Below the pieces are notes generated by a model that was not told the DNA's origin, did no database searches, and saw only the letters and a program-made list of their open reading frames with translations. Positions 33,790-46,060 of a stretch of DNA of 64,000 nucleotides are shown here, piece after piece. Each line of letters starts with the position of its first letter. Within the stretch, counting starts at the first letter, position 1. Position numbers and translations under genes: made by a program. The stretch comes from Euclidia mi (Eukaryota; Arthropoda; Insecta; Lepidoptera; Erebidae), in assembly GCA_944739405.2 (NCBI GenBank), contig OX123209.2, forward strand, positions 14,712,217 through 14,776,216. The letters are read 5' to 3'.

Positions 33790-35950
33790 AAACCTGTAAA
33801 AGAAAATATAATTAGTCATAAAGTATACGAGTTCACATCCAATATATCCAATAAGTACTTACCACATGTAAAAGTGGATTCTCCCGTGTCTCCTAATCAT
33901 TTATTGTTGCTCGTCGATACTGGCGCAGCTATTAGTATCATAAAAAATCTTCAATAAAAGATATGCCGTGTATTAATACATCAATTAGGTTCAAAATCCA
34001 AGGCATAGACTCTAAAGATGAATGCCCCACCTTAACCTTAGGTCAAATCCCTATATCAATTATGATACATGATGAATCCCATGACGATTGCAAACATCTG
34101 ACGCATATATTTAATTTTGGTGATAATATTAACTTGCCCTATGATGGAATAATTGGTAACGATCTATTTAATATCATGGATGGTCAAATTAACTACGTGC
34201 AAGGTACATTTAACCTAAAAGATATAACACTTAAAATGTTTTTCAATAATCCTACTTACACTATTACACCACGTAGTGAAGCCATAATAGAGTGCACAGT
34301 ATCGAATGCCGATATTAAAGAAGGTTTAATAATCGACCAACACTTATCTGAAAATCTATTAGTAGCAAACTGTATTGTCCAGGTAAAAACGAATAACCGA
34401 GTAGATATCTCAGTCGTTAATACCTCAGAGAAACCTGCAACTATCGAATCTGACCTTCAATTGAACCTTGAATCTTTCGAAACAAATTCTTCTATTCCAA
34501 TAGCTAGTGTATCAGAATCAAATGCTCTAGAACGAACTGAAGAAGTTTTGAATCTCCTTCGTGTATCCCACCTTAATTCCGAAGAGGCAGAAGCCCTATA
34601 CTCAGTCTGTTCTCAATTCTCAGATATTTTTCATTTACCTAATGATCAATTAACATCAACTAACGCAATCCAACATGAAATAAAAACCACTTCAGATAAC
34701 CCTATTAACGTAAAGACATACCGATTTCCGGAATGTCACAAGAAGGAAGTTGAATCCCAAGTAGACAAAATGCTGCAACAAGGCATTATCAAACCCTCTA
34801 TGTCTCCATGGTCTTCTCCTATCTGGGTTGTACCCAAGAAGCTCGATGCTTCTGGCCAAAGAAAATGGCGAGTAGTAATTGACTACCGCAAACTAAACGA
34901 CATAACTATCGGAGACTCCTATCCCATTCCTAACATATCTGAGATATTAGACCAACTGGGAAAATGCAAGTATTTCAGTACGCTAGATTTAGCTTCTGGT
35001 TTCCACCAAATTAATATGAGCACAAACGATTCTCCCAAAACTGCGTTTTCAGTCCCTACAGGGCATTGCGAGTTCACGAGAATGCCTTTTGGACTTAAAA
35101 ATGCTCCATCAACATTTCAAAGGTTAATGAACTCGGCACTATCCGGTCTTCAAGGTATACAATGCTTTTTTATCTTGATGACATAGTTATTTACTCATAT
35201 GACATCCCATCCCATGTCAACAGCCTGTCCAATGTATTCCATAGATTACGTCAATTCCAATTAAAATTACAACCGGACAAATGCGAATTCTTTCGGAAAG
35301 AAGTTTCATACCTCGGACATGTGATCACAAGCAAAGGTGTAAAACCTAACCCCGAAAAATTAAGGGCAGTACACGAATTTCCTATACCTAAATCCCCCAA
35401 AGAAGTTAAATCTTTTCTTGGTTTTGTCTCTTATTACAGAAGATTTATACCTGATTTCTCAAATATTGCAAAACCTCTAACTAACCTTCTTAAGAAAGAC
35501 ACTGACTTCATTTGGCTAAATGAGCATCAACTATCGTTTGAAACCTTAAAAAATAAATTAACTTCAGCACCTTTATTAACTTATCCTGATTTTTCTAAAC
35601 AATTCCTCCTCACCTGTGACGCATCTAACTATGCAATAAGTGCTATTCTGTCCCAAGGAGAAATAGGGAAAGACAAACCAATCTCTTATGCATCCCGTAC
35701 ACTCAATAAAAGTGAGTGCAATTACAGCAATACAGAAAAAGAATTGCTCACAATTCTCTTTGGTTGTAAGACTTTTCGCCCGTATCTCTACGGTAGAAAA
35801 TTTACCATAATTACCGATCATCGCCCTCTACGTTGGCTATTCAATAACACTGATCCTAGTAGTAAGCTCCAAAGATGGAGACTAAAACTAGAAGAATACG
35901 AGTATGATATAATCTACCGTAAAGGAAAACTTAATAATGCCGCAGACGCA
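33790..35950 (+). pseudogene. pol: Gypsy-like pol, part 1 (protease, RT, RNase H)
   Basis: Protease: an LVDTGAAIS active site at about 33911-33937. A stop and frame change follow near 33955. RT from about 34720: VIDYRKLND, STLDLASGFHQI (motif A), FTRMPFGLKNAPSTFQRLM (motif B) and YLDDIVIY (motif C). A one-base discrepancy in the T-run at 35166-35171 separates motif B from the YLDD frame. RNase H: TCDASNYAI, TEKELL and ITDHRPLRWL are present. The frame ends abruptly at 35950 at a hairpin. Confidence 0.85.
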
Positions 35951-35982
35951 TAGTGCGTCTGCGGCACTATTAAGTTTTCCTT
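35922..35982. repeat. 29-bp hairpin disrupting gypsy pol
   Basis: The left arm (35922-35950) is normal coding sequence at the end of RNase H. The right arm (35954-35982) is its reverse complement with one mismatch, after a three-base TAG loop. The pol frame resumes just after the right arm. Confidence 0.9.
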
Positions 35983-35983
35983 G

Positions 35984-36470
35984 ATACCCTCCGTCAACGC
36001 TTATGAATCCTATAGAACCTATACCCGGTCCTTCTAATCGAGACCCATACTCACCTGATGCTAATGAACTATTAAATCCAAATTTTTCTCCAATCATACC
36101 TTCGGATGATCTAATCCGCCTCGAAGACCTTATAGATCCTCTTTCTCCACCTGCAAATTTACCAGAATTAGGTAACCTTGATGATATAGATAATATAATA
36201 AATCAAAATGAAAACTTACCTCCACCCGTAGTTGACTCTCCAAATCCAACAAGTCCTGCAAATATTCCAAGTCCTGCTAGTTCCAATACCCAAAACGGTA
36301 ACTATTCAGAATTCCTCAAAATTACGTCTAGAAATTTTAATTCTAATGCAACTATTATAGAACATCACGAAAGTTTGTGCAAAACTAATAAAAAACACAT
36401 CATCATTCCAACGCTAAAAACAGACGTGTGCGATTTTTCAAAGTATTTATTTAATTATAAAATCACATAG
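35984..36470 (+). pseudogene. pol: Gypsy-like pol, linker between RNase H and integrase
   Basis: About 155 codons, Pro/Asn/Asp-rich (EPIPGPSNRDPYSPDANELL...), followed by a more conserved block (YSEFLKITSRNFNSN, then HHESLCKTNKKHIIIPTL). It corresponds to the variable tether of errantivirus pol. It is open from 36003 to the TAG at 36468-36470. The inserted LINE follows. Confidence 0.6.
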
Positions 36471-36619
36471 TAAAGTTAAAAGTTTACCTTATTTAAGCTT
36501 TTAAACATATAAATTACTGTTACTTACAGTGTACGGTCTATGTAGCATAATATATTGCTAATTTAATACCACCTGCCAGCACAAGCACTTTCACATATTG
36601 AAATTAAAGTTCACACACT

Positions 36620-37363
36620 ATGTCTCAACTCAGTAACATTGAAGCAGCACAGAGGAGCTTGGAAGAAATATTTACGCGGAGAATGGCCGATTTGGAGAGC
36701 CAGATCCAGTCTGCGGGACCCGCCAAGGACACGGTAGCAAAGGTGGCCGAAGAGTTTCGCACATTTAGGGAACTCATGTTTGGTTTGCTTGGTCTCCTCC
36801 GCAAGCAGATTGATGAGTGCTCCAATATGCTGGATAACGTGGAGACGAGGCACAGGCGAAAGGACCTTATATTCCTGGGAGTCCCAGAATCTGAGAAGGA
36901 GGACTGCCGCTCGCTGGTCATGGACATCCTCAAAACCAAGATGTCTCTGAAGGATGTCGGCGACACTTCCATCACCAATTGTCACAGGCTCGGGGCACCC
37001 AGCAAAGAGCATCACAGGCCTATTCTGGTAAGATTTTCCCGAATTGATCTCAGGACAGCTGTATGGAGGGCGAAGACGACTTTAAAGGGCTCGAAAATTT
37101 CGGTCAAAGAGTTCTTGACCAAAGCCAGACAGTCGTTATTCGTTAGCATTTTGCTAGCTCGACAGCATTTTGGGATGGGCTGGACTCTGGATGGGACTAT
37201 CGTCGTCAAGGCTCCGGATGGAAAGCGCAGTAAGATTACATCCTCCCACGAACTGCAGCAGTTGATGTCTGTGCATCCAAAGGTGACGGGCGACGATTCT
37301 TCTGCGTCCAAGAAGATACCGGCCGGCGCCGGTAATGTAAAAACTGTGCCACGCAAAATTTAA
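36620..37363 (+). CDS. LINE copy 2, ORF1
   Basis: A 247-codon open frame with the same layout as 10780-11508: coiled coil (LSNIEAAQRSLEEIFTRRM), RRM-like core (IFLGVPESEKEDC; NCHRLGAPSKEHHRPILVRF) and basic end. The strongest shared block is AKDTVAKVAEEFRTFRELMF. Around residues 175-180 an insertion replaces a short stretch seen in copy 1, without breaking the frame. Probable role: RNA binding and chaperone in retrotransposition. Confidence 0.75.
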   Translation: MSQLSNIEAAQRSLEEIFTRRMADLESQIQSAGPAKDTVAKVAEEFRTFRELMFGLLGLLRKQIDECSNMLDNVETRHRRKDLIFLGVPESEKEDCRSLVMDILKTKMSLKDVGDTSITNCHRLGAPSKEHHRPILVRFSRIDLRTAVWRAKTTLKGSKISVKEFLTKARQSLFVSILLARQHFGMGWTLDGTIVVKAPDGKRSKITSSHELQQLMSVHPKVTGDDSSASKKIPAGAGNVKTVPRKI

Positions 37364-38097
37364 CTGTTTTGGTTTGTGTAATGTTTGTAACAGTTCACGT
37401 TATGCTGTATTTGTTTGTACTTATGTTTACTTTTGTGTCGGTGACTCATTATTCTCATTTATTTAACTTTGGATTGATGAATCAAACTTTTACCCGCAGT
37501 TTAAAATGTAAAATGTATTCACATTCCCATAATTTCACTTCACACTTATTTTGTTTATCTGTCAGAAACGTCATTACGCCATACGTCAAAATATTATTTC
37601 TCCATGCAACGTTCCATTTCAAATTATTATTGCTGTGTAAAATATATGTACTGGGTGAATATTTCTGACATAAAATGTTTTATTTTATGGTATCTCTATA
37701 TTAACTTTCTAATTTAGTTAGTCCTTCTTTTTTGCAAAGATTTCTAAAGTTAATTTTATTAAGTTGCGTTTAGTGATTTGCTTGACTTGATATTACTTGT
37801 TAGTGTTGGTATTGTAGTTTTTTGCTGTCATATGCGTTATGTTTTTAACGTTTCGGTACAGGTACAAGCAATCTTATTTATTGTTGAATTTAAGTGATTA
37901 CTTTGGTATAACTTTCCATATGAATTTTTTTTTGTGTGTAAGCTGGCAGGTGGTACAGAGATAAATAGCTTTGTACTTGGGTACGTAAATTTCTTCAGTT
38001 TTCTTCTTAAATTTGTTTTTAATTGTGTATATAATATATATTAGTATATATATTTATAATAGTATTCATATTTAGTATCTTTTATTATTTTGGCAAA
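37364..38097 (+). other. LINE copy 2, spacer between ORF1 and ORF2
   Basis: AT-rich element sequence, with the TGTAAGCTGGCAGGTGGT word near 37936 shared with copy 1. The 99-codon frame at 37369-37668 is hydrophobic and not conserved in copy 1, so it is not called. Confidence 0.6.
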
Positions 38098-41044
38098 TGA
38101 GTTCTGATGATGATATATCGTTTTGTTCTGCCAATGAATCATTTAATAAGAGTTTTTGTTCGGTGCCCGATAGAACTGTTGGCGAATTTGTGCGTGACAC
38201 ATTTAACGTTAAATCAAATCAAGTCGCTCAATTTTAATGTGTGTCATTTAAACGCTCAAAGCGTGCCAAGCCACTATAGCGACCTGTTAGAAGCCTTCAG
38301 TAATGTCAATGTTCACGCTGTTCTGATCTCCGAGACTTGGTTTAAGCCACAGCTGCTCTCCACTACTTATCCTCTGCCTGGATTTATTCTTATCCGGAAT
38401 GATCGGGTTGACAGGAGGGGTGGTGGTGTTGCAATCTACATTCGTAGTGACTTTCCTTTCAAAATTGTTGCTACATCTTCTACCTCCTGCACCTCGATGG
38501 AATATCTCTTTTTGGAGGTTATTGTCAAGGGTGTAAAAACTATTTTGGGTGTTGTCTATTGTCCCCCAGCTGTTGACTACTTCTCCAGTTTCGAAGCGAT
38601 TCTGGAATCTTTAGGGTCGGAATATACATATCACATAATAATGGGTGACTTTAATACCGATCTCCTCACTCCCCACTCTCCTCGTTCACGTAAGCTCCTC
38701 CAAATTATTGAATCAGCCAGTCTTCATAATTCACCACTTCAAGCCACTCACCAAAACAACAATGGGGAAGACACCTGGCTTGATTTAATCCTTACTTCCA
38801 ACCCTTCCCTTATATCGTGTCATGGCCAATATCCTGCTCCCGGTTTTTCCCACCATGACCTCATATTCCTGTCGTATATCCTCAAACCACCCAAACCCAA
38901 GCCTAAAGTGTTGCACCTGCGTAACTTTGCTCGGATGGATGTAAATAAGTTGGTAGAAGATGCTTCTCATGTTAATTGGGAGCCTTTGCTGTCGGTTGGC
39001 ACTATAGATGACAAGGTTGATATCTTCAATAACGTACTAGTCAACTTGTAAAATGTCCATGTCCCAGTTAGAAGGGTTAAATTGAAACGCCCTCCAGCCC
39101 CGTGGATGACCATAGGGGTAAGAATGGCAATGAGACGCAGGGACCGAGCATTCCGCAAATATAAAAGAGATCGTTCGGACGACAATTGGGCCTCTTTCAA
39201 AGCTGCAAGGAATCGGTGTAACCAGATGGTACGTAACGCAAAACGCCGCCATATTCTTGAAAACATTGTCCCCAGCTTTCCAGCTGCTACTTGGAAGTTC
39301 CTTGGAACTCTTGGCATCGGCAAACAGCAGCAATTCGACCTTCCGAATAATATCGGCTTGGATGATATTAATTGTCATTTCACCACTACTCCTTCAATTT
39401 GTCATCTAACCCGGGATCGGACGGTCGAATACGTGGCAAATTTGCACCAGGTTAACATAGATCCATTTCAGTTTTCTCCAGTTGCACCAGATGAGATCAA
39501 GAAGATTATCCTGTCCATCAAAACAAAGGCTGTGGGATACGATGGCATTGGTCGACAAATGGTCTTGCCAATTTTAGACCAACTCCTACCTGCAGTATCC
39601 CACATTATTAACTTTTCCTTAAATTCTCGTGTCTTTCCCTCCTTATGGCGTAAAGCCTTTATCCGACCCTTACCTAAGATCCCCAATCCGTCATTACTTA
39701 GCCACTTCCGTCCCATTTCCATACTTCCATACCTCTCCAAAGTGCTGGAAGCCTGTGTCCATAAACAATTATCTCACTTTGTACATGTCAACAATTTTTT
39801 AAGTCCTCTTCAGTCAGGGTTTAGGCCAGGACACAGCACTACCTCTGCCCTGTTAAAAGTGACTGGCGATATTAGGGCGAGCGTTAAGGATTCCAAGGTT
39901 ACTGTGTTAGTCTTGGTTGACTTTTCGAACGCCTTTAATACCGTCAGTCACGATATTCTCATATCCATCCTCTCCCATCTTATGGTCTCATCTGATGCAC
40001 TGGATTGGTTTTCCTCTTATCTTTGGGAGCGTCAGCAGGCGGTTCGCATTGATGAATCATTATCATCTTGGCGAGTTCTCGACTCTGGCGTTCCACAGGG
40101 CGGTATTTTATCTCCTCTTCTTTTTGCTCTTTTCATTAATCTCCTGACCCATGACCTTCGGTGTACGTATCATTTGTATGCTGATGACTTGCAGTTATAC
40201 TCTCAGGCAACGGTAGATAATCTAACTGCTGCCATTGACGCTGTGAACAATGATTTGACCGCTATTAAACATTGGTCCGATAGCTTTGGACGTCATGTCA
40301 ACTCTTCTAAATGCCAGGCTATTATTATAGGAAGTAATCGTATGATGAGCAGAGTTAAGGCACTATCTCTTCCATCGATTTTATTTGATGGAACTGTAGT
40401 AAAGGTAACTTCGAGTGTCAAAAACCTAGGATTGCATATCGACGAATCTCTTAGTTGGCAAGCTCAAGTCACGAATGTGAGTAAGCGAATTACTGGGTCC
40501 CTGCGAACTCTCTATCGCTTAAGACATTTTCTTCCCGTCAAAACAAAGGTAACGCTGGTGCAAACTACTCTTCCCGGTCATCGATTATGGTGATGTTTGT
40601 TATCTCGACCTGAATGCAGACCTTCTCGATTAACTTGACCGTCTTCTCAATAACTGCATTCGATTTATTTTTAATCTTCGCAAGTATGACCATGTGTCTG
40701 CTTTTCGTTCCGAACTTCGCTGGTTGCCCATTCTTCAGCGCCGAAGGTTGCGCACTCTCACGACTCTTTTTTCTCTTCTTCATTCTCCAAGTCCTTCCGT
40801 ATACTTAATGTCTAATATTCAATTCTTAAGCTCGATTCATTCAAAAGATCTTCGCTCTTCTAACAATCTCTTACTTTCATGCCCTTCTCACACGTCTGGC
40901 CTTGTCCACTCTTCCTTCACTGTGCAATCAGTTCATTTTTGGAATTCCCTGCCTCTGGAGATCAGGATGGCTGCTAATCGATGGACGTTCAAGGTTAAGG
41001 CACGCGAGCATATTCGCAAAGACTTATTGGCACAATCATCATAA
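38098..41044 (+). pseudogene. LINE copy 2, ORF2 (endonuclease and RT)
   Basis: Starts at ATG 38098 (MSSDDDISFCSANES, matching copy 1), with a frame change near 38220. Endonuclease: VCHLNAQSVPSHYSDLLEAF, VLISETWFK (Glu), GVVYCPPAVDYFSSF, IIMGDFNTDLL and GFSHHDLIFL (His). A stop at 39049-39051 separates it from the RT frame (39082-40593): LSHFRPISILPYLSKVLEACVH, FRPGHSTTSALL, LVLVDFSNAFNTVSHDIL (A), SGVPQGGILSPLLFALFINL (B) and HLYADDLQLYS (C). The C-terminal part needs another shift near 40590 and runs to about 41044. Only a handful of lesions; CR1/Jockey-group. Confidence 0.85.
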
Positions 41045-41519
41045 TTTTTCACATCAACAAAACTGTATATGTATATGTATATATATATTATGTATATTTA
41101 TATATAGGTGATTATATATATGATTTAAATATATATTTATCTTGAATGTATATATGTAGCCATATTGTATAAAATATGTATGTATTGTATATTATCATAT
41201 TTATGTTACTTGTCATTACAAATATTAAGCTCCTTAAACTAATTTGTACACCTACCACAGTTATCTCTGTATCACCCTATGGTTGACTGGGAGAAAATGC
41301 CTCGATGGCATTAAGTCCGCCATTGTTCTTACATTGTGTATTGTACATAAAGTTTAAATAAATAAATAAATTTACCCTATTAAAGAGAACATTACATTCA
41401 TTCCTCAAATACGAAACAGACAACATACCTACTATTTTATCTTTACCAAAGTAAATCATTTTGATACATGTTTATATGAAGACATCTATAAATGCCTGAA
41501 ATCTCTTAGAAACTAACTA

Positions 41520-42710
41520 TTAATTACGCTATCAGGACAGGACAACGCTGAAGTAGCCATATCCGATTTCAATAATCCTTTTGATACTCACCAATATATT
41601 AAACTGTATAACATAGTACTATATTTATTCCATAACTCTGAAATAACCGTAAATGTCTATAAAAACCTTTTTATTTACCCGTCTCTAAGCGAAATACAGA
41701 AAATCTTAAAAGAAGAAAATCACGACATTCCAATAGCCGGTCACCTAGGCTCTTCTAGAGTGCTTAAACGCATTCAAGAGAAGTACTACTGGAGAAATAT
41801 GCGTTCAGACGTAGAAAACTACGTTAAGAAATGTCCACAATGCCAGACTAACAAAGCGCTTAGACAAACCAATCGCGCTCCTATGCAGATCACATCTCTT
41901 TCCACTCGACCTTTTGAACGCGTAGCCCTTGACATAGTAGGTCCATTGCCCGAAGCCGGTAACGATAAATATAAATACATCCTCCCGCTTCAAGATGACC
42001 TAACTAAATTCTCAGCAGCCTATCCTATTTGCAATACCACGGCTGAGGAAACCTCCGAATGTCTAGTCCATTTCATCACACTATTCGGTATCCCCAAAAC
42101 TATTTTAACCGACCTAGGCACAAATTTTACCGCCAAACTCTTCAAACAGACCTGTAACCTTCTTAAAATTAAACAATTATGGTCCAACCCATAACACCCT
42201 CAAACTCAAGGCGCCCTTGAGAGGAGCCATTCCACTCTGAAGGAATACCTTAAGTCGTATGTAAACGAGCAACAGAATAACTGGCATCGCTTCGTGTATA
42301 CAGCCATGCTCGCATACAATTCAGCCATCCACTCCACCACTCACTACTCTCCCTACGAACTCCTATTCGGACATAAACCATTTATACCCGATTCCATCTA
42401 TGACGAATTCCCAGGAGCTATCTATCCTGAATATGTCCGACTCCTTCCAAATAGGCTTGAATTCTCTAGAAGAAAAGCAATAGAACACATTCAGAAATCA
42501 AAAGAGACCTCGAAATCCTATTACGACACACACTCTCGACCAGTGAAATACAAAGTAGGAGACCTAGTATACCTAAAAAACCATTTACGCCTGAGAAAAG
42601 CTCTCTCACCCATATGGAAAGGCTCTTACAAAATAGTTAAAATAAACAGACGTCACGTTAAACACCATTTCGACGAATTCAAACTAGCCACTACTACGAC
42701 AACTGGATAA
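41520..42710 (+). pseudogene. pol: Gypsy-like pol, part 2 (integrase)
   Basis: The frame resumes with DNAEVAISDFNNPFDTHQ. The integrase zinc domain shows the His pair before YYWRNMRSDVENYVKKCPQC. The core has LDIVGPLP (first Asp) and ILTDLGTNF (second Asp). A frame break at 42194-42270 falls at the catalytic-Glu segment. The C-terminal part (42294-42710) has YNSAIHSTTHYSPYELLFG, VGDLVYLK and WKGSYKIVKI, the usual errantivirus tail. Between the LINE tail at 41370 and 41520 the sequence is degraded pol. Confidence 0.8.
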
Positions 42711-42739
42711 TATCTTAGTATAAATAATAATTTGCACTT

Positions 42740-44281
42740 ACTTCCATTCCAGACTTGGATTCATATATTCTACCACGGCATCCAATAATCCAGAATATAT
42801 CCAGCCAGCATCAAACAACGCCGGTATATATTTTGATCCCATTGGTTCTGTAAAAATCACTGATGACACACTTGATGTAATCATCCCAATAGACATTTCA
42901 TTTGTTCAACCACATTTAGAAAATATTAATAATATATTAGGAACTTCCAAATTCCTATGTAAACAGAGTAATGCTTTTTACGAAAGTGAATGTCATCATA
43001 TATTCCAAAAACTATCGTCTCGTTACTCTGATATTGTCAGAGGTTTTGATTCAATTGCCTATCCTATATCTAAATACGTTAAAAGAGCAGCTTGGTTTGG
43101 TGGTATCGGCACCATGATCAAACAACTATTTGGTAACATGGATGAAAATGACGCTGTAAAGTTCAGCGACGCCATTCAAATAATAGAAAAAGATCAAACT
43201 AAACTAGCAACTTTAATGAAAGACAACATGATGGTCACGATGTCAACATTATCATCTTTCAAAGACACAATTGATAAAATCAATGCAAATGAACAGAAGC
43301 TCAATTTTGCCATCGAAACCTTAAATGAGAATGTCGCTAACTTAACAATAGCCTCTGATAAATTATATATAAAATCTAAGATATCGGAATTGTAGAATAT
43401 CTTAGAAAGCAATCTATTAATATTATCTTTTCAGTTTGAAGATATCGTAAATGCGTATGTTCAGCAAATGGAATATTTTGTACCCCTCTATTATTACTCC
43501 TAAATAACTATTTTCTGACCTTGTAAATAATTATAGATTTCTCACTAGCTCTAAGCAACTACCCATCCCGTTAGTCCTAGACAACATGCATGTTTTAGAA
43601 AAAGTGTCCGATGTTTCATGCTATTACACGAATAACAAAATCATATTTGTTCTACAAATACCATTAGTAAATACTAAAGAATTTGATCTGTATTACATCT
43701 TACCCTAACCTGTGAATCTTAAAACTGTAAACAATACATTATATTCTAGTATTATACCCTCTACTAAATTTTTAGGCATAACCAAAGACAAGTCGTCCTA
43801 TTTTAAATTAGAAACACTATCAAATTGTAAAGTTATGAATACACAATACTATGTTTGTGAAATACCTAATGTCTATACTACATCAGCAATACCTGTATGT
43901 GAAACTGAAATAATCTCAAAAGCTTTAACTTATGTTCCACCAACCTGTAAAACAGAATTCATTAATGGTAACTTTGAAACTTTCCATAAATTGCACAATA
44001 ACAAATCAATTCATGTTATTAGCCAAGAATCCAAAATAATTATAGAATGTCCAAATAATGACTTAACAGAATCATTTATATCCGGTACTGGTATACTGAC
44101 ATTACCCGATCAATGTATAGCATATTGTAAAGAAAATAAACGAATACCTAGACGCCATATCGAAATTAATGCAAAACCAGTAGTATTGCACTTCGAATTA
44201 ATTAACGATACCTGTTGTAGTCCAGTAACATATTTAAAAGACAGCATCCATCAGAAGAACATTGGACAGCTAGAAGATTGA
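42740..44281 (+). pseudogene. env: Errantivirus-like env (F-type glycoprotein relic)
   Basis: A coding frame follows integrase and runs through a Lys-Arg cleavage-like site directly before a Gly-rich segment at about 43078-43110, then a Leu-zipper-like helical stretch (43114-43395). This is the order found in baculovirus F-like Env proteins of errantiviruses. A stop at 43393-43395, frame changes at about 43500, and another open block (43712-44281) with spaced cysteines follow. The C-terminal membrane anchor and cytoplasmic tail are not clearly present, so the gene is both broken and possibly 3'-truncated. Recognition is by order and motif, at modest certainty for the exact start. Confidence 0.65.
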
Positions 44282-44534
44282 GTTACGCTGAACGCGAAGT
44301 ACCGTTCTGTGTTGTTTTGCCCTATTAAGGGGATAGTAAATATTTTCGAAACCAGCCCCTATGGGGAGAGTGTGGCTCGGGACATTAAAGATTTGTAGGG
44401 AGTCAAGAAAAAGCGCACGGGAAAGAGCAGACGCAAGTACCGTGATTCGGTCCGTATGCCGCAAGGCAGGTAGGACCATGAAGTGGTGGTGGGAATATGC
44501 CACTTCCTCCAATGAGCAAGGCCCGAATTTTTAT

Positions 44535-44654
44535 TCTTTCGAGTGTAAAGAATTCACGAACCCTGGGTGGGTTCGTGAATTCTTCCTCCCATCGAAAGGA
44601 GAGAAGCATTTACATAAGGTCAGATCGGCCCCACCTTACCTTGTGTAAATGCTT
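44535..44654. repeat. Two adjacent hairpins before piggyBac copy 2
   Basis: Hairpin 1: 44548-44563 with 44569-44584 (AAGAATTCACGAACCC, perfect), extended by outer CTTTCGA/TCGAAAG arms. Hairpin 2: 44604-44620 with 44638-44654 (AAGCATTTACATAAGGT, one mismatch). The right arm of hairpin 2 runs straight into piggyBac coding sequence. Confidence 0.85.
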
Positions 44655-46060
44655 ATGACATATTTACGTCTATTTGGGACGACCAAATAATGGCGCATAT
44701 TGTGACTGAAACAAATAGATATGCGCAAGAATTCGCAGCCAAGAAGATGGAGACTGGTACGTTGCGTCCCACCAGTCGGAGTATCGGATACTGGAGGGAC
44801 ACAACTATAGATGAAGTTTACGTTTATTTAGCCATTGTAATGGCAATGGGCTTCGTCGTAAAGTCGCAATTAATTGAATATTGGGATTCAGAAAAAGAAA
44901 TATTTTCGACGCCTGGCTTCTTCGCATACATGTCTCTGAAGCGTTTTCAATTATTAAATATATGGCTCCACTTCAATTATAACAGAGACATGCGTGTGGA
45001 GGAGCTTACGGCGTCGGAAGCTAGATTATTTAAGATAGCTTCCATTGTCACTCATTTAAATGTCAAATTCCAAAATTTGTACACCCTAAACCAGAACATT
45101 GCACTGGATGAGTCATTGTTACAATGGAAGGGCTGGTTAAACATAAACCAATTTATTCCTAATAAGGCCGCCAGAGTAGGAATAAAGACTTACGAGGTAT
45201 GTGAGTCGGAAACAAGGTACTTATGGCGGTTTAAGATCCATGCCCATAACAAAGCCTGTTCAGCAACAAGCCTTACGCCATTAGATGCGTCCACGCCATC
45301 GATAGTTTTAGAGCTTTTGAAAGATTTAGAACATAGGGGCCATACAGTATATATGGACAACTTTTATAATTCCCCAGTTTTGGCAAGGAAACTTAAAACC
45401 CTAGGTTTTGACGTGGTGGGCACTTTGCGCACTAATCACCAGTTCGTTCCTGAGGAGCTCAATCGGCTAACCAAGGGAGAAATGAGGCCTGGTGATATCA
45501 TTGGCTATACGTCCGGCGATGTAGACATAATGGTGTGGCGTGATAAGAATAGAATAGCGACCATTTCTACCTATCACGGCAACGCCACTGCTGTTTCGGA
45601 TGGGAAGATGAAACCAACAGTCGTACTAGACTATAATATTATGATGGGGGGGAGGGTTGATAAAAAAGATGGCATATTGGCCATGTATCCAGTGGAACGC
45701 AAGAGAACCTCGGTATGGAAAAAAACTATTTCGCAGGCTTCTGAATGTTTCTGTCTTAAACTCTTTTATCATACACAAAAAATCTTCGTTCCAATCTTCT
45801 ATGCAGCGTACATTTCGGCATGACTTAATTATATCCATTTTGAGCCGACACAGTACCAGCAACGTAGCCCGTCCGCTACCGCAGAATGCGGTAAATGTGT
45901 TTGAGGCCAAAAACACATTACATAACAGAGCGCGCAGTTGGCCAGAATAAAAGCCGACTGCGTCGCAAATGTTGTGTGTGCCCCAAGCTCACACATTTTT
46001 ACTGTGTCGGCTGTGACAAATCTGTGTGTATAGCCACTTGCTTTGTTGCCCTTCATTCTT
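44640..46060 (+). pseudogene. piggyBac-family transposase, copy 2
   Basis: The frame enters as YDIFTSIWDDQIMAHIV and is open to about 45650 without a stop. Catalytic motifs: NIALDESLLQWKG (first Asp), VYMDNFYNSPVL (second) and GDVDIMVWRDKNR in the C-terminal catalytic part. The frame then shifts twice, near 45660 and 45715, before LFRRLLNVSVLNSF, and again near 45947 into the C-terminal Cys-rich finger (CCVCPKLTHFYCVGCDKSVC, ending at TAA about 46060). The N-terminal acidic domain is not recognisable before the hairpins at 44535-44654. It is the same family as copy 1 but in the opposite orientation and better preserved. Confidence 0.85.

Larger units (their letters stand above)
36499..41370 (+). 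mobile_element. Near full-length LINE copy 2, inserted in gypsy pol
   Basis: Similar sequence occurs on both sides (TTTACCTTATTTAAG at 36484 and TTTACCCTATTAAAG at 41371), a likely but imperfect target duplication. The element holds a short 5' UTR, ORF1, a 735-base spacer, ORF2, and an AAAT-repeat tail (41355-41370). It is the same family as the copy at 10.7-12.9 kb, and the better preserved one. Confidence 0.75.
32027..44281 (+). mobile_element. Errantivirus-like Ty3/gypsy element (endogenous retrovirus-like)
   Basis: Gag, pol and env follow in order on the plus strand, the layout of insect errantiviruses. A leader of about 550 bases (with a TTGGTAGCAGCG word near 32117 that could be a primer-binding site) precedes gag. 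A LINE copy splits pol (36499-41370). Paired LTRs could not be shown: no sequence after env resembles the 5' flank, and the 3' side passes into piggyBac sequence. All three genes carry breaks, so this is an inactive relic. Confidence 0.75.

Noticed and set aside
39468..39740. Minus-strand open frame opposite LINE RT
   Set aside because: Shadow of the RT gene on the plus strand.
44281..44530. 3' LTR of the gypsy-like element
   Set aside because: The GAGTTACGC start is suggestive, but I see no match to sequence 5' of gag, so paired LTRs cannot be claimed.
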